Shown here in pieces: positions 34,891 to 44,724 of a stretch of DNA of 64,000 nt. The position numbers and the translations under genes were made by a program. Origin of the DNA: Streptomyces ochraceiscleroticus (GTDB taxonomy: Bacteria > Actinomycetota > Actinomycetes > Streptomycetales > Streptomycetaceae); assembly GCF_000720485.1 (NCBI RefSeq), contig NZ_JOAX01000011.1, forward strand, positions 1-64,000. The letters are read 5' to 3'. Positions within the stretch are counted from its first letter, which is position 1. Each line of letters opens with the position of its first letter. The notes under the pieces were generated by a model. It did not search any database, was not told the DNA's origin, and worked only from the letters and a program-made list of their open reading frames with translations.

Positions 34891-36620
34891 GCATCCTCAA
34901 CGATCCTCAGGGTGCCGCCGCCGCATCGGCTCCGGCAGCACCGCCCGTACGCAGGAAGCAACCCGGCAACGTCGTGGTGAAGTGGCTGACGACCACCGAC
35001 CACAAGACGATCGGCACGCTCTATCTGGTGACCTCGTTCGCCTTCTTCTGCATCGGCGGCCTGATGGCGCTCTTCATGCGCGCCGAGCTGGCCCGTCCCG
35101 GCACGCAGATCATGTCGAACGAGCAGTTCAACCAGGCGTTCACGATGCACGGCACGATCATGCTGCTGATGTTCGCGACGCCCCTGTTCGCCGGCTTCGC
35201 GAACTGGATCATGCCGCTGCAGATCGGCGCGCCCGACGTGGCGTTCCCGCGGCTGAACATGTTCGCCTACTGGCTGTACCTCTTCGGTTCGCTCATCGCG
35301 GTGGCCGGCTTCCTCACCCCGCAGGGTGCGGCCGACTTCGGCTGGTTCGCCTACTCCCCGCTGTCGGACGCGGTCCGCTCGCCGGGTGTCGGTGCCGACA
35401 TGTGGATCATGGGTCTGGCCTTCTCCGGCTTCGGCACGATCCTCGGCTCGGTCAACTTCATCACCACGATCATCTGCATGCGTGCCCCCGGCATGACGAT
35501 GTTCCGCATGCCGATCTTCACCTGGAACGTCCTGCTGACCGGTGTGCTGGTCCTGCTGGCCTTCCCGGTGCTGGCCGCCGCACTGTTCGCCCTGGAGGCG
35601 GACCGCAAGTTCGGTGCGCATGTGTTCGATGCGGCAAATGGTGGCGCACTGCTCTGGCAGCACCTCTTCTGGTTCTTCGGACACCCAGAGGTGTACATCA
35701 TCGCGCTGCCATTCTTCGGCATCATTTCCGAGGTCATTCCGGTCTTCTCCCGGAAGCCGATGTTCGGTTACATCGGTCTGATTGCGGCGACGATTTCGAT
35801 CGCGGGTCTGTCGGTGACCGTGTGGGCGCACCACATGTACGTCACGGGCGGTGTATTGCTGCCGTTCTTCTCCTTCATGACGTTCCTCATCGCGGTTCCG
35901 ACCGGTGTGAAGTTCTTCAACTGGATCGGCACGATGTGGAAGGGCTCGCTGTCCTTCGAGACCCCGATGCTGTGGGCGGTCGGCTTCCTGATCACCTTCA
36001 CCTTCGGCGGTCTGACCGGCGTCATCCTGGCCTCGCCGCCGCTGGACTTCCACATCTCCGACTCGTACTTCGTCGTGGCGCACTTCCACTACGTCGTCTT
36101 CGGTACGGTCGTCTTCGCGATGTTCGCCGGCTTCCACTTCTGGTGGCCGAAGTTCACCGGCAAGATGCTGGACGAGCGCCTGGGCAAGATCACGTTCTGG
36201 ACGCTGTTCATCGGCTTCCACGGCACCTTCCTGGTCCAGCACTGGCTGGGCGCCGAGGGCATGCCGCGTCGTTACGCCGACTACCTGGCGGCCGACGGCT
36301 TCACCGCCCTGAACACGATCTCGACCATCAGCTCCTTCCTGCTGGGCCTGTCGATCCTGCCGTTCATGTACAACGTCTGGAAGACCGCCAAGTACGGCAA
36401 GAAGGTCGAGGTCGACGACCCGTGGGGCTTCGGCCGCTCGCTGGAGTGGGCGACCTCCTGCCCGCCGCCGCGGCACAACTTCCTCACCCTGCCGCGCATT
36501 CGCTCCGAATCCCCGGCGTTCGACCTGCACCACCCTGAGATCGCCGCGCTCGACGTGCTCGAGAACGACGGTCAGAAGGACACGGCGCTCATGGGCGGCA
36601 CGAAGGAGGCCGGCAAGTGA
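34887..36620 (+). CDS. ctaD: Cytochrome c oxidase subunit I
   Basis: The 577-aa catalytic subunit of the aa3 oxidase with twelve membrane helices. It carries the low-spin heme ligand region ([12 protein letters not shown]), the CuB/Tyr loop [14 protein letters not shown], the paired histidines in [10 protein letters not shown] and the heme ligands [12 protein letters not shown]. It reduces O2 to water and pumps protons. The GTG start overlaps the ctaC stop as GTGA, and its own stop overlaps ctaF in the same way. Confidence 0.97.
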   Translation: MSILNDPQGAAAASAPAAPPVRRKQPGNVVVKWLTTTDHKTIGTLYLVTSFAFFCIGGLMALFMRAELARPGTQIMSNEQFNQAFTMHGTIMLLMFATPLFAGFANWIMPLQIGAPDVAFPRLNMFAYWLYLFGSLIAVAGFLTPQGAADFGWFAYSPLSDAVRSPGVGADMWIMGLAFSGFGTILGSVNFITTIICMRAPGMTMFRMPIFTWNVLLTGVLVLLAFPVLAAALFALEADRKFGAHVFDAANGGALLWQHLFWFFGHPEVYIIALPFFGIISEVIPVFSRKPMFGYIGLIAATISIAGLSVTVWAHHMYVTGGVLLPFFSFMTFLIAVPTGVKFFNWIGTMWKGSLSFETPMLWAVGFLITFTFGGLTGVILASPPLDFHISDSYFVVAHFHYVVFGTVVFAMFAGFHFWWPKFTGKMLDERLGKITFWTLFIGFHGTFLVQHWLGAEGMPRRYADYLAADGFTALNTISTISSFLLGLSILPFMYNVWKTAKYGKKVEVDDPWGFGRSLEWATSCPPPRHNFLTLPRIRSESPAFDLHHPEIAALDVLENDGQKDTALMGGTKEAGK

Positions 36621-37015
36621 AGATCCAGGGCAAGATGTTCATCTGGCTCTCCGTCTTCGTCCTCGCCATGGCGATCGTCTACGGCGTCTGGTCGAAGGAG
36701 CCGGCGGGCACCACCGCGCTGTTCCTGGCGTTCGGTCTGTGCATCATGATCGGCTACTACCTGGCCTTCACGGCCCGGCGGGTCGACGCGGGCGCGCAGG
36801 ACCGCAAGGACGCGGACGTCGCGGACGACGCCGGCGAGGTGGGCTTCTTCAGCCCGCACAGCTGGCAGCCGCTCTCGCTGGGCATCGGCGGTGCGTTCGC
36901 CTTCCTGGGCGTCGTCTTCGGCTGGTGGCTGCTGTACTTCTCCGCTCCGATCATCCTCGTCGGCCTGTTCGGCTGGGTGTTCGAGTACTACCGGGGCGAG
37001 AACCGCACGCAGTAA
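36617..37015 (+). CDS. ctaF: Cytochrome c oxidase subunit 4 (actinobacterial CtaF)
   Basis: A protein of 132 aa with four hydrophobic segments ([79 protein letters not shown]) and a short polar loop between helices 2 and 3. It is a structural subunit of the actinobacterial supercomplex. The GTG start overlaps the ctaD stop by 4 bp. A strong terminator follows. Confidence 0.94.
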   Translation: MKIQGKMFIWLSVFVLAMAIVYGVWSKEPAGTTALFLAFGLCIMIGYYLAFTARRVDAGAQDRKDADVADDAGEVGFFSPHSWQPLSLGIGGAFAFLGVVFGWWLLYFSAPIILVGLFGWVFEYYRGENRTQ

Positions 37016-37033
37016 GCGCGGTTCCGCACGCAC

Positions 37034-37075
37034 GGGTCGGGCCCGGCCACTCCAAGGAGTGGCCGGGCCCGACCC
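37034..37075 (+). terminator. ctaCDF terminator
   Basis: A 20-bp perfect stem with a 2-nt loop at 37054-37055, 18 bp after the ctaF stop, followed by a short AT stretch. Confidence 0.85.
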
Positions 37076-37128
37076 ATTTGCAGTCCTTGAACGCGCCGCC
37101 CCGGCGTGCCTCTTCGTATTTTGGGCCT

Positions 37129-38403
37129 ATGAGCCATATGCCACGATCCCGGACGGTGCTCAGCTCAGCGCTCCTGCTGCTGCCCCTGGCGGCGGGGGTC
37201 ACCGGGTGCGGCGGGGCCACATCGGATCCGCTCGCCGCCCAGCCCTACGACGCGGCCGGCCAGATCGCGGCCAACGCCCCGGCGGGCGAGCGGAAGGCCG
37301 ACCCCGACCGGCCACTGGAAGTCACCACCACGGGCGACGAGGCGCGGATCACGGACGTCACCGCGACGGACACCGCGGGGCGCCACATCCGCGGCCGGCT
37401 GACCGCCGACGGCACCCGCTGGCGCAGCACCGTGCCGCTCGCCGCCGGCACCCGCTACACCGTGCGGGTGAGCACCGAGGACAGCGACGGCAAGCCGGGC
37501 CGCAAGGTCCTGCGGATGGAGACGCGGGGCGGCGGCGACCGGCGGCTGCGGGTCACCTTCGGACCCGACAGCGGCACGTACGGCGTCGGCCAGCCGCTCA
37601 CCGCGGAGCTCAGCAGGCCGGTGCGCGGCGCGCGCGCCAAGGCGCTCGTGGAGGGCGCCCTGAAGGTCGACAGCAGCCCGCGCGTGGTGGGTTCCTGGTA
37701 CTGGGTCGACGACCGCACCCTGCACTACCGCCCGCGCTCCTACTGGCCCGCGCACGCCTCCGTCGAGGCGTACAGCAACCTGCAGGGCCTGAAGGTCGCC
37801 GAGGGCCTGTACGGCGGGCCCGGCAAGCCGGTGCGGATCCGTACCGGCGACCGGGTCGTGGCCGTCACCGACGCCGCCGCGCACCGGATGACGGTCCGGC
37901 GCAACGGCAAAGTGATCAAGACGCTGCCCGTCACCACCGGCAAGGCCGGCTTCGAGACCCGCAACGGCATCAAGACCGTGCTGGGCAAGGAGCCGTTCGT
38001 CCGGATGCGCAGCACCACCGTGGGCATCGCGCGGGGCAGTTCGGAGGCGTACGACCTGCCGGTCCACTGGGCCACCCGCGTCACGTGGAGCGGCGAGTAC
38101 GTGCACGCGGCGCCCTGGTCCGTGGGTTCGCAGGGCGCGGCCAACGTCAGCCACGGCTGTACCGGCATGTCGACCGGCGACGCGCACTGGTTCTTCGACC
38201 ACGTACGGGTCGGCGACGTCGTCCAGGTGGTCAACAGCAAGGGCGACAAAATGGTCCCGTTCGACAACGGGTTCGGCGACTGGAACCTGCCCTGGGACAA
38301 GTGGCGCGCCGGCAGCTCGCTGGGCGGCGGCGTGAGCGGCGCCGGGAGCGACGAGGAGGCCGCCGCGCCCGCCGACGCCGCCCGACTGCGCCCGCGGGTC
38401 TGA
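37129..38403 (+). CDS. L,D-transpeptidase lipoprotein (Ig-like + YkuD)
   Basis: A protein of 424 aa. The signal ends in lipobox GVTGC (Cys27). Two Ig-like domains cover about 60-235, then a YkuD catalytic domain. Active-site residues are His326 (YVHAAPW), His342 and Cys344 (NVSHGCTGMS). It should form 3-3 peptidoglycan crosslinks outside the membrane. The residue after the catalytic motif is Gly-Met rather than the usual Val/Leu-Arg/Asn. ATG at 37129 or 37138 are both possible. It is flanked by terminators, so it is probably monocistronic. Confidence 0.92.
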   Translation: MSHMPRSRTVLSSALLLLPLAAGVTGCGGATSDPLAAQPYDAAGQIAANAPAGERKADPDRPLEVTTTGDEARITDVTATDTAGRHIRGRLTADGTRWRSTVPLAAGTRYTVRVSTEDSDGKPGRKVLRMETRGGGDRRLRVTFGPDSGTYGVGQPLTAELSRPVRGARAKALVEGALKVDSSPRVVGSWYWVDDRTLHYRPRSYWPAHASVEAYSNLQGLKVAEGLYGGPGKPVRIRTGDRVVAVTDAAAHRMTVRRNGKVIKTLPVTTGKAGFETRNGIKTVLGKEPFVRMRSTTVGIARGSSEAYDLPVHWATRVTWSGEYVHAAPWSVGSQGAANVSHGCTGMSTGDAHWFFDHVRVGDVVQVVNSKGDKMVPFDNGFGDWNLPWDKWRAGSSLGGGVSGAGSDEEAAAPADAARLRPRV

Positions 38404-38423
38404 GCGGCCCGCAGAACGGCACA

Positions 38424-38465
38424 CAGCGCCCCGTCCGGGCCTTTTCCCGCCCGGACGGGGCGCTG
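38424..38465. terminator. Bidirectional terminator
   Basis: A 17-bp perfect stem (38424-38440 with 38449-38465) around an 8-nt loop, between the L,D-transpeptidase gene and a converging receiver gene. A further 16-nt palindrome at 38498-38513 lies just beyond the latter's stop. Confidence 0.85.
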
Positions 38466-38518
38466 TACGCCCTTCAAGCCCTGCTGTACGTCCGCGAGGC
38501 CCCGCGCGGGGCCGTCGG

Positions 38519-38920
38519 TCAGGTCTGCGCGAGCAGGCGGCGGCGCAGCAGCCCCGCCAGCGCGTCGGCGAACGCCACCGGGTCGACCGGGTGGGTCACC
38601 GCGGCGTCGGCCCGGCTCCAGGTCGCGAGCCAGGAGTCCTGCGGGCGGCCCATCAGCAGCAGCACCGGCGGGCAGTTGAAGATCTCGTCCTTGATCTGCC
38701 GGCACACGCCCATGCCGCCCGCCGGGGCGGTCTCGCCGTCCAGCACACAGACGTCGATGCCGCCCTGTTCCAGGGCCGCGAGGACGGCCGGGAGTGTCGC
38801 GCACTCCACAATCTCCACCTGCGGCACATCGGCGGCGGGTCGCCGGCCGGCCGCGAGGCGCACCTGCTCGCGGGTGCCCGCATCATCGCTGTAGACCAGC
38901 ACCGTGGCAGTCGCCTGCAT
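38519..38920 (-). CDS. Receiver-only response regulator-like protein
   Basis: A protein of 133 aa that folds as a CheY-like receiver: VLVYSDDAGTREQVR (acidic pair), IDVCVLDGETAPAGG with the candidate phospho-Asp, and LLLMGRPQDSWL in place of the usual T/S switch. No output domain follows. ATG at 38920 has GGAGG 5 nt upstream. It is divergent from ctaE-qcrCAB and could modulate that system, but this is only positional. Degenerate switch residues make phosphorylation uncertain. Confidence 0.8.
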   Translation of the reverse strand: MQATATVLVYSDDAGTREQVRLAAGRRPAADVPQVEIVECATLPAVLAALEQGGIDVCVLDGETAPAGGMGVCRQIKDEIFNCPPVLLLMGRPQDSWLATWSRADAAVTHPVDPVAFADALAGLLRRRLLAQT

Positions 38921-39195
38921 CGTTCCTCCACGCTTTTGGGGAGCACCGTCGACGGGAGCACCACTGGGGCCGGTCCCGTTCAGCGGATGCTACTGCCCGG
39001 AAGGGCAAGTGCAGGAGGGTTCGTACGGATCAATGCTGCGCCCGACGGCCCGTCAGGACTGGTCGGAGCGGGGCAGCCAAGAGGGGGCGGAAGGTGCGCT
39101 TCCCCCCTTCGGGGGACCCCGCCACTGGACCGTACGGGCAGGGCACACCCCCTTGACACACCGAACGGCACCCCCCGGAGTGAGCGCAAGATAAG

Positions 39196-39216
39196 CGACC
39201 GACATAATGTCGGTCG
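39196..39216. promoter_or_regulatory. Perfect dyad spanning the ctaE start codon
   Basis: CGACCGACAT and ATGTCGGTCG are exact complements around one central A (39206), and the second arm begins with the ATG of ctaE. In mRNA this would form a hairpin hiding the start codon; in DNA it is an ideal site for a dimeric repressor. A TTGACA lies upstream at 39153-39158, but no well-spaced -10 was found. Confidence 0.5.
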
Positions 39217-39827
39217 TGGCGACAGCAACAGCAGTAGAAACCGGGCACGCGCACCCGTCGGTCAATCGGCCGAACCTCACCAGCGTCGGAACCATCATCT
39301 GGCTGAGTTCCGAGCTGATGTTCTTCGCGGCCCTCTTCGCGATGTACTTCACCCTCCGATCGGTGACCGGAGCTGATTACTGGAAGGAATCCGCCGATGC
39401 GCTGAATCTTCCGTTCTCCGCGACGAACACCACGATCCTGGTGCTCAGCTCTCTGACGTGCCAGCTCGGTGTTTTTGCGGCCGAGCGCGGCGATGTCAAG
39501 AAGCTCCGGGCCTGGTTCGTGGTCACCTTCATCATGGGTGCGATCTTCATCGGCGGTCAGGTCTTCGAGTACACGGAGCTGGTCAAGCACGAGGGCCTCT
39601 CGCTCTCGTCCGGACCGTACGGCTCGGTGTTCTACCTGACCACCGGCTTCCACGGACTGCACGTGACAGGCGGCCTCATCGCCTTCCTGCTGGTCCTGGG
39701 CAGGACGTACGCGGCCAAGAGGTTCACCCACGAACAGGCCACCGCGGCCATCGTCGTGTCCTACTACTGGCACTTCGTCGATGTCGTCTGGATCGGCCTC
39801 TTCGCCACGATCTACCTGATCAAGTAG
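39207..39827 (+). CDS. ctaE: Cytochrome c oxidase subunit III
   Basis: A protein of 206 aa with five membrane helices, including [36 protein letters not shown] and [20 protein letters not shown]; the conserved FHGLHV and [10 protein letters not shown] motifs are intact. It stabilises the catalytic subunit. The ATG at 39207 lies within a perfect dyad and lacks a strong ribosome binding site; GTG at 39216 is a possible alternative. qcrC starts 85 bp downstream, so ctaE-qcrCAB form one transcription unit separate from ctaCDF. Confidence 0.95.
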   Translation: MSVVATATAVETGHAHPSVNRPNLTSVGTIIWLSSELMFFAALFAMYFTLRSVTGADYWKESADALNLPFSATNTTILVLSSLTCQLGVFAAERGDVKKLRAWFVVTFIMGAIFIGGQVFEYTELVKHEGLSLSSGPYGSVFYLTTGFHGLHVTGGLIAFLLVLGRTYAAKRFTHEQATAAIVVSYYWHFVDVVWIGLFATIYLIK

Positions 39828-39912
39828 GTAGTCCGGTCCCGACCGGACCCGCAGTTCAGACAGACACAGACCAGAAGCATCGACGCAGAAGATCCTGACA
39901 CCGGGGTAATCC

Positions 39913-40722
39913 GTGAAAAAGCTCTCCGCACGACGGCGCCATCCGCTGGCGGCGCTCGTCGTCCTACTCTTCGCGCTGGCGGTCACTGGGGGGCTGTACG
40001 CCGCGTTCGCGCCGGCGGACAAGGCTCAGGCCGATGACACCGCCCAGTCTCTTGCCATCAAGGAGGGCAAGAAGCTCTTCGCCGTGGGCTGCGCAAGCTG
40101 CCACGGCACCGGCGGTCAGGGCACCTCCGACGGCCCGAGCCTGGTCGGCGTGGGCGCCGCCGCCGTCGACTTCCAGGTGGCCACCGGCCGGATGCCGGCG
40201 CAGCAGCCCGGCGCCCAGGTGCCGCGGAAGAAGAACATCTACAGCCAGGCCGAGATCGACCAGCTCGCGGCGTACGTCGCGTCGCTCGGTGCCGGTCCCT
40301 CCGTGCCCGGCAAGGAGCAGTACAGCAAGGACGGAGCGGACATCGCCAAGGGCGGTGAGCTGTTCCGTACGAACTGCGCGCAGTGCCACAACTTCACCGG
40401 TAAGGGCGGCGCCCTGACCAACGGAAAGTTCGCACCGGCGCTCGACGGGGTCGACCCGAAGCACATCTACGAGGCCATGGAGACCGGCCCGCAGAACATG
40501 CCTTCGTTCGGTGACGGCTCCCTCTCGCAGTCCAACAAGAAGGACATCGTCGCTTACCTCGGTGAGGTCAACGGCGACAAGACCGCGAGCCCCGGCGGCA
40601 TGGAGCTGGGCGGTCTCGGCCCGGTCAGTGAGGGCCTCTTCGGTTACATCTTCGGCCTGGGCGCACTGGTCGCGGTCGCCATCTGGGTCGCAGCCCGGAC
40701 AGCGAAGGCCAAGAAGTCATGA
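39913..40722 (+). CDS. qcrC: Cytochrome bc1 diheme cytochrome c subunit
   Basis: A protein of 269 aa. An N-terminal signal/anchor (AALVVLLFALAVTGGLYAAF), two c-type heme sites CASCH (Cys60, Cys63, His64) and CAQCH (Cys155, Cys158, His159), and a C-terminal membrane helix (FGYIFGLGALVAVAIWVAAR) are seen. In actinobacteria it carries electrons directly to CtaC, replacing a free cytochrome c. GTG at 39913; its stop overlaps qcrA as ATGA. Confidence 0.96.
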   Translation: MKKLSARRRHPLAALVVLLFALAVTGGLYAAFAPADKAQADDTAQSLAIKEGKKLFAVGCASCHGTGGQGTSDGPSLVGVGAAAVDFQVATGRMPAQQPGAQVPRKKNIYSQAEIDQLAAYVASLGAGPSVPGKEQYSKDGADIAKGGELFRTNCAQCHNFTGKGGALTNGKFAPALDGVDPKHIYEAMETGPQNMPSFGDGSLSQSNKKDIVAYLGEVNGDKTASPGGMELGGLGPVSEGLFGYIFGLGALVAVAIWVAARTAKAKKS

Positions 40723-41780
40723 GTGAGACTGGACGACACGCAGACGTGCCAGAAGAAACCCTGCCCAGTGGGCGCGATGGCGCCCACGGTGACGTGGCGA
40801 CGAGGGAGAACCCCTTCGCCGACCCGGGCCTGCCCCCCCACGAGCACCGCATCCAGGACATCGACGAGAAGGCGGCCAAGCGCTCCGAGCGCACCGTGGC
40901 CCTGTTCTTCGTGGTGTCCATGCTCGCGACGATCGGCTTCATCGCCTCGTACGTGATCTTCCCGATCGACAAGATCATCTACGTCTGGCCGCTCGGCCAC
41001 ATCAGCGCGCTGAACTTCGCGCTGGGCCTGACGCTCGGCGTGGCGCTGTTCTGCATCGGCGCCGGCGCGGTCCACTGGGCCCGCACGCTGATGTCCGACG
41101 TCGAGGTGGCCCAGGAGCGGCACCCGATCGAGGCCGAGCCCGAGGTCAAGGCCAAGGTCATGGCCGACTTCCGGGAAGGCGCCGCGGAGTCCGGCATGGG
41201 CCGCCGCAAGCTGATCCGCAACACCATGTTCGGCGCGCTGGCCCTGGTGCCGCTGTCCGGTGTGGTGCTGCTGCGCGACCTCGGTCCGCTGCCGGAGAAG
41301 AAGCTCCGCACCACGGGCTGGAAGAAGGGCATCCGCCTGGTCAACCAGTCCACCAACCTCCCGCTGCGTCCTGAGGACATCGCGGTGGGCTCGCTCACCT
41401 TCGCCAAGCCCGAGGGCCTGGAGGAGGACGACCACGAGTTCCACTCGAAGATCGCCAAGGACGCCCTGATGCTCGTGCGGATCCAGCCGCAGAACATCAA
41501 GGACAAGCAGGAACTTGAGTGGTCGCACGAGGGCATCGTGGCGTACTCGAAGATCTGCACCCACGTCGGTTGCCCGATCTCCCTGTACGAGCAGCAGACG
41601 CACCACGTGCTCTGCCCCTGCCACCAGTCCACCTTCGACCTTTCCGACGGTGGCCGCGTGATCTTCGGCCCGGCCGGGCACGCCCTGCCGCAGCTGCACA
41701 TCACGGTGAAGGACGGCTACCTCGAAGCCGTCAGCGACTTCGCGGAGCCCGTCGGCCCGAGCTTCTGGGAGCGCGGATGA
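40719..41780 (+). CDS. qcrA: Cytochrome bc1 Rieske iron-sulfur subunit
   Basis: A protein of 353 aa, longer than the mitochondrial Rieske protein because of three N-terminal membrane helices (about 58-82, 93-118 and 170-186), the actinobacterial form. The 2Fe-2S ligands are Cys280, His282, Cys299 and His302 (CTHVGCPIS, CPCHQSTFD) with disulfide pair Cys285-Cys301. It takes electrons from menaquinol at the QcrB Qo site. It overlaps both qcrC and qcrB by 4 bp. Confidence 0.96.
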   Translation: MSETGRHADVPEETLPSGRDGAHGDVATRENPFADPGLPPHEHRIQDIDEKAAKRSERTVALFFVVSMLATIGFIASYVIFPIDKIIYVWPLGHISALNFALGLTLGVALFCIGAGAVHWARTLMSDVEVAQERHPIEAEPEVKAKVMADFREGAAESGMGRRKLIRNTMFGALALVPLSGVVLLRDLGPLPEKKLRTTGWKKGIRLVNQSTNLPLRPEDIAVGSLTFAKPEGLEEDDHEFHSKIAKDALMLVRIQPQNIKDKQELEWSHEGIVAYSKICTHVGCPISLYEQQTHHVLCPCHQSTFDLSDGGRVIFGPAGHALPQLHITVKDGYLEAVSDFAEPVGPSFWERG

Positions 41781-43417
41781 GTAACGAGACGAGCGCGACC
41801 AACGCGCGCCGCGGCCAGGCGCCGCGGGGCGAGCGGATCGCCGACTGGGCGGACGGCCGGCTGGGCATCTACAGCCTCGCCAAGTCCAACATGCGCAAGA
41901 TCTTCCCGGACCACTGGTCCTTCATGCTCGGTGAGATCTGCCTCTACAGCTTCATCATCATCATCCTGACCGGCGTCTACCTGACGCTGTTCTTCCACCC
42001 GAGCATGGCCGAGGTCGTCTACCACGGCTCCTATGTGCCCATGCACGGCATCCGGATGACGCAGGCGTTCGAGTCGACGCTGGACATCAGCTTCGACGTC
42101 CGCGGCGGCCTGCTGATCCGGCAGATCCACCACTGGGCCGCGCTGGTGTTCCTCGCCGGCATGATGGTCCACATGATGCGGGTGTTCTTCACCGGCGCCT
42201 TCCGCAAGCCGCGCGAGGTCAACTGGCTGTTCGGCTTCCTGCTGTTCGTCCTGGGCATGTTCACCGGCTTCACCGGTTACTCGCTCCCGGACGACCTGCT
42301 CTCCGGCACCGGTGTCCGCTTCATCGAGGGTGTCATCCTGGCGATGCCGCTGGTCGGCTCGTACCTGCAGATGTTCATCTTCGGCGGGGAGTTCCCCGGC
42401 CACGACATCATTCCGCGGTTCTTCACGGTGCACGTCCTGCTGCTGCCGGGCATCATGCTCGGCCTGCTGGTGGCGCACCTGATCCTGGTCTTCTACCACA
42501 AGCACACGCAGTTCCCGGGTGCCGGCAAGACCGAGAAGAACGTGGTCGGCATGCCGCTGCTGCCGGTCTACATGGCCAAGGCCGGAGGCTTCTTCTTCCT
42601 GGTCTTCGGTGTGATCTCGGTGATCGCCGCGATCGCGAGCATCAACCCGGTGTGGGCCATCGGCCCGTACCGTCCGGACCAGGTGTCCACCGGCGCCCAG
42701 CCCGACTGGTACATGGGCTTCGCCGAGGGTCTGATCCGTGTCATGCCCGGCTGGGAGTGGAACATCGCCGGTCACTACACCGTGAACTTCGGTGTGCTGA
42801 TCCCGATCGTGGTCTTCCCGCTGGTCCTGGCGGCCATCGCGGTCTACCCGTTCATCGAGTCCTGGGTCACCGGCGACAAGCGTGAGCACCACCTGCTGGA
42901 CCGCCCGCGCAACGCCCCGACCCGTACCGCCTTCGGTGTGGCCTGGCTCTTCGCCTACCTGGTCATGCTCGTCGGTGGTGGTAACGACCTGTGGGCGACG
43001 CACTTCCACCTGTCGATCAACTCGATCAGCTGGTTCGTCCGGATCGCGTTCTTCGTGGGCCCGGTGCTGTCCTTCATCATCACCAAGCGGATCTGCATGG
43101 GTCTGCAGCGGCGCGACCGCGACAAGGTGCTGCACGGACGCGAGTCCGGCATCATCAAGCGGCTGCCGCACGGTGAGTTCATCGAGGTCCACGAGCCGCT
43201 CACCCAGGAGCAGCTGCACGCGCTCACCCAGCACGAGCAGCCCAAGCCGCTGGAGATCGGCCCCGAGGTCGACGAGAACGGCGTCCGGCGCAAGATCAAG
43301 CGCTCGCACAAGCTCCGCGCCAAGCTCTCCAAGAGCTTCTACGGCGAGGACAACGTCATTCCGAAGCCCACGGTGGAGGAGTACGAGGAGATCACCAGCG
43401 GCCACGGCCACCACTGA
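41777..43417 (+). CDS. qcrB: Cytochrome bc1 cytochrome b subunit
   Basis: A protein of 546 aa. The b-type heme histidines lie in IRQIHHWAALVFLAGMMVHM and FFTVHVLLLPGIMLGLLVAH, and the Qo-site motif appears as NPVWAIGPYRPDQVSTGAQP, with PDWY following. Eight or more membrane helices are followed by a hydrophilic C-terminal extension of about 110 residues seen in actinobacterial QcrB. It oxidises menaquinol. ATG at 41777 overlaps the qcrA stop (ATGA). A terminator follows. Confidence 0.96.
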   Translation: MSNETSATNARRGQAPRGERIADWADGRLGIYSLAKSNMRKIFPDHWSFMLGEICLYSFIIIILTGVYLTLFFHPSMAEVVYHGSYVPMHGIRMTQAFESTLDISFDVRGGLLIRQIHHWAALVFLAGMMVHMMRVFFTGAFRKPREVNWLFGFLLFVLGMFTGFTGYSLPDDLLSGTGVRFIEGVILAMPLVGSYLQMFIFGGEFPGHDIIPRFFTVHVLLLPGIMLGLLVAHLILVFYHKHTQFPGAGKTEKNVVGMPLLPVYMAKAGGFFFLVFGVISVIAAIASINPVWAIGPYRPDQVSTGAQPDWYMGFAEGLIRVMPGWEWNIAGHYTVNFGVLIPIVVFPLVLAAIAVYPFIESWVTGDKREHHLLDRPRNAPTRTAFGVAWLFAYLVMLVGGGNDLWATHFHLSINSISWFVRIAFFVGPVLSFIITKRICMGLQRRDRDKVLHGRESGIIKRLPHGEFIEVHEPLTQEQLHALTQHEQPKPLEIGPEVDENGVRRKIKRSHKLRAKLSKSFYGEDNVIPKPTVEEYEEITSGHGHH

Positions 43418-43481
43418 TCTCCGCGGGGCCAGGTCTGTACACCCGAGCTGACCCCGAGCACGTAGCAAAGAACGCCACCCA

Positions 43482-43514
43482 GAGGGCCCTGTCCGAGCAC
43501 CGGACGGGGCCCTC
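43482..43514 (+). terminator. ctaE-qcrCAB terminator
   Basis: GAGGGCCC-T-GTCCG (43482-43495) pairs with CGGAC-G-GGGCCCTC (43501-43514) around a 5-nt loop, with one U-G pair in the stem, 65 bp after qcrB. Confidence 0.75.
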
Positions 43515-43578
43515 CGGCGTTGCACCGGGCCCGATAGGCTCGCTGTGAAGATTTTTGACTCACCCAGGAGCGTGGACC

Positions 43579-44643
43579 ATGAACGTTGTGACCCCGGATG
43601 GCGGCGGCAGCGTGGCGGCCCGCACCTGGCCGGGCGTGCTGAACGCCCTCCTCGAAGGCCGTGACCTCTCCGCCGACTCCACCGAGTGGGCGATGGACCG
43701 GATCATGCGCGGCGAGGCCAGCGACGCGCAGATCGCCGGCTTCGCGGTGGCGCTGCGCGCCAAGGGCGAGACGGTCGCGGAGATCTCCGGGCTGGTCCGC
43801 GCGATGTACGAGCACGCCAACCTCATCGAGGTGCCGGGCCGCAGCGTGGACATCGTCGGCACCGGCGGCGACGGCGCCAAGACCGTGAACATCTCCACCA
43901 TGTCCTCGATCGTGGTGGCCGGCACGGGCACGAAGGTCGTCAAGCACGGCAACCGCGCCGCGTCCTCCGCCAGCGGCGCCTCCGACGTCCTGGAGAAGCT
44001 CGGCGTGAACCTGGACCTGGCGCCGCGCCGGGTGGTGGAGGTCGCCGAGGAGGCCGGCATCACCTTCTGCTTCGCGGTGAAGTTCCACCCCTCGCTGCGG
44101 CACGTCGCCCCGGCCCGCAGCCAGCTCGGCATCCGCACGACCTTCAACGTGCTCGGCCCGCTCACCAACCCGGCCAAGGTCGCGGCCCAGGCCACCGGCG
44201 TCGCCGACGCCCGGATGGCGCCCATCCTGGCCGGCGTGCTCGCCGAGCGCGGCTCCTCCGCGCTGGTCTTCCGCGGCGACGACGGCCTGGACGAGCTGAC
44301 GACCACGGCGACCTCCACGGTGTGGGTGGTGCGGGACGGCACCGTGCGCGAGGTGCCCTTCGACCCGCGCGACGTGGGCATCGAGCTGGTGCCCGTGGAG
44401 GCGCTGCGCGGCGCGGACGCGTCGTACAACGCGGACGTCGCCCGCCGCCTGCTGGCCGGCGAGACCGGCCCCGTACGGGACGCGGTCCTGCTGAACTCCG
44501 CGGCCGCGCTGGTGGCCCTGGACCCGACGGACGCCCCGCTGAACGACCAGATCGCGGCGGGGATGGCCAGGGCGGCGGAGTCGATCGACTCCGGTGCCGC
44601 ACAGCGTGTACTGGACCGGTGGGTGGCCGCTTCGCACGCGTAG
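43579..44643 (+). CDS. trpD: Anthranilate phosphoribosyltransferase
   Basis: A protein of 354 aa that attaches phosphoribosyl to anthranilate in tryptophan synthesis. The PRPP-binding [13 protein letters not shown] (94 onward), [20 protein letters not shown] and [12 protein letters not shown] motifs are intact. The ATG at 43579 is 8 nt after CAGGAG. No other trp genes are adjacent; the gene is isolated between two terminators. Confidence 0.95.
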   Translation: MNVVTPDGGGSVAARTWPGVLNALLEGRDLSADSTEWAMDRIMRGEASDAQIAGFAVALRAKGETVAEISGLVRAMYEHANLIEVPGRSVDIVGTGGDGAKTVNISTMSSIVVAGTGTKVVKHGNRAASSASGASDVLEKLGVNLDLAPRRVVEVAEEAGITFCFAVKFHPSLRHVAPARSQLGIRTTFNVLGPLTNPAKVAAQATGVADARMAPILAGVLAERGSSALVFRGDDGLDELTTTATSTVWVVRDGTVREVPFDPRDVGIELVPVEALRGADASYNADVARRLLAGETGPVRDAVLLNSAAALVALDPTDAPLNDQIAAGMARAAESIDSGAAQRVLDRWVAASHA

Positions 44644-44658
44644 CGCCACGGTCCGCGA

Positions 44659-44693
44659 CGCAAGGGGTGTCCGGGATGCGGACACCCCTTGCG
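44659..44693 (+). terminator. trpD terminator
   Basis: A 15-bp perfect stem (44659-44673 with 44679-44693) around GGATG, 15 bp after trpD and about 30 bp before the riboswitch. Confidence 0.85.
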
Positions 44694-44724
44694 GTGCAGT
44701 GATCATGTGGCATGATTCTCGGCA

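Noticed and set aside
39153..39206. Consensus promoter for ctaE using TTGACA at 39153-39158
   Set aside because: The only -10-like hexamer (CAAGAT, 39187-39192) is about 28 nt away, too far for a sigma70-type promoter.
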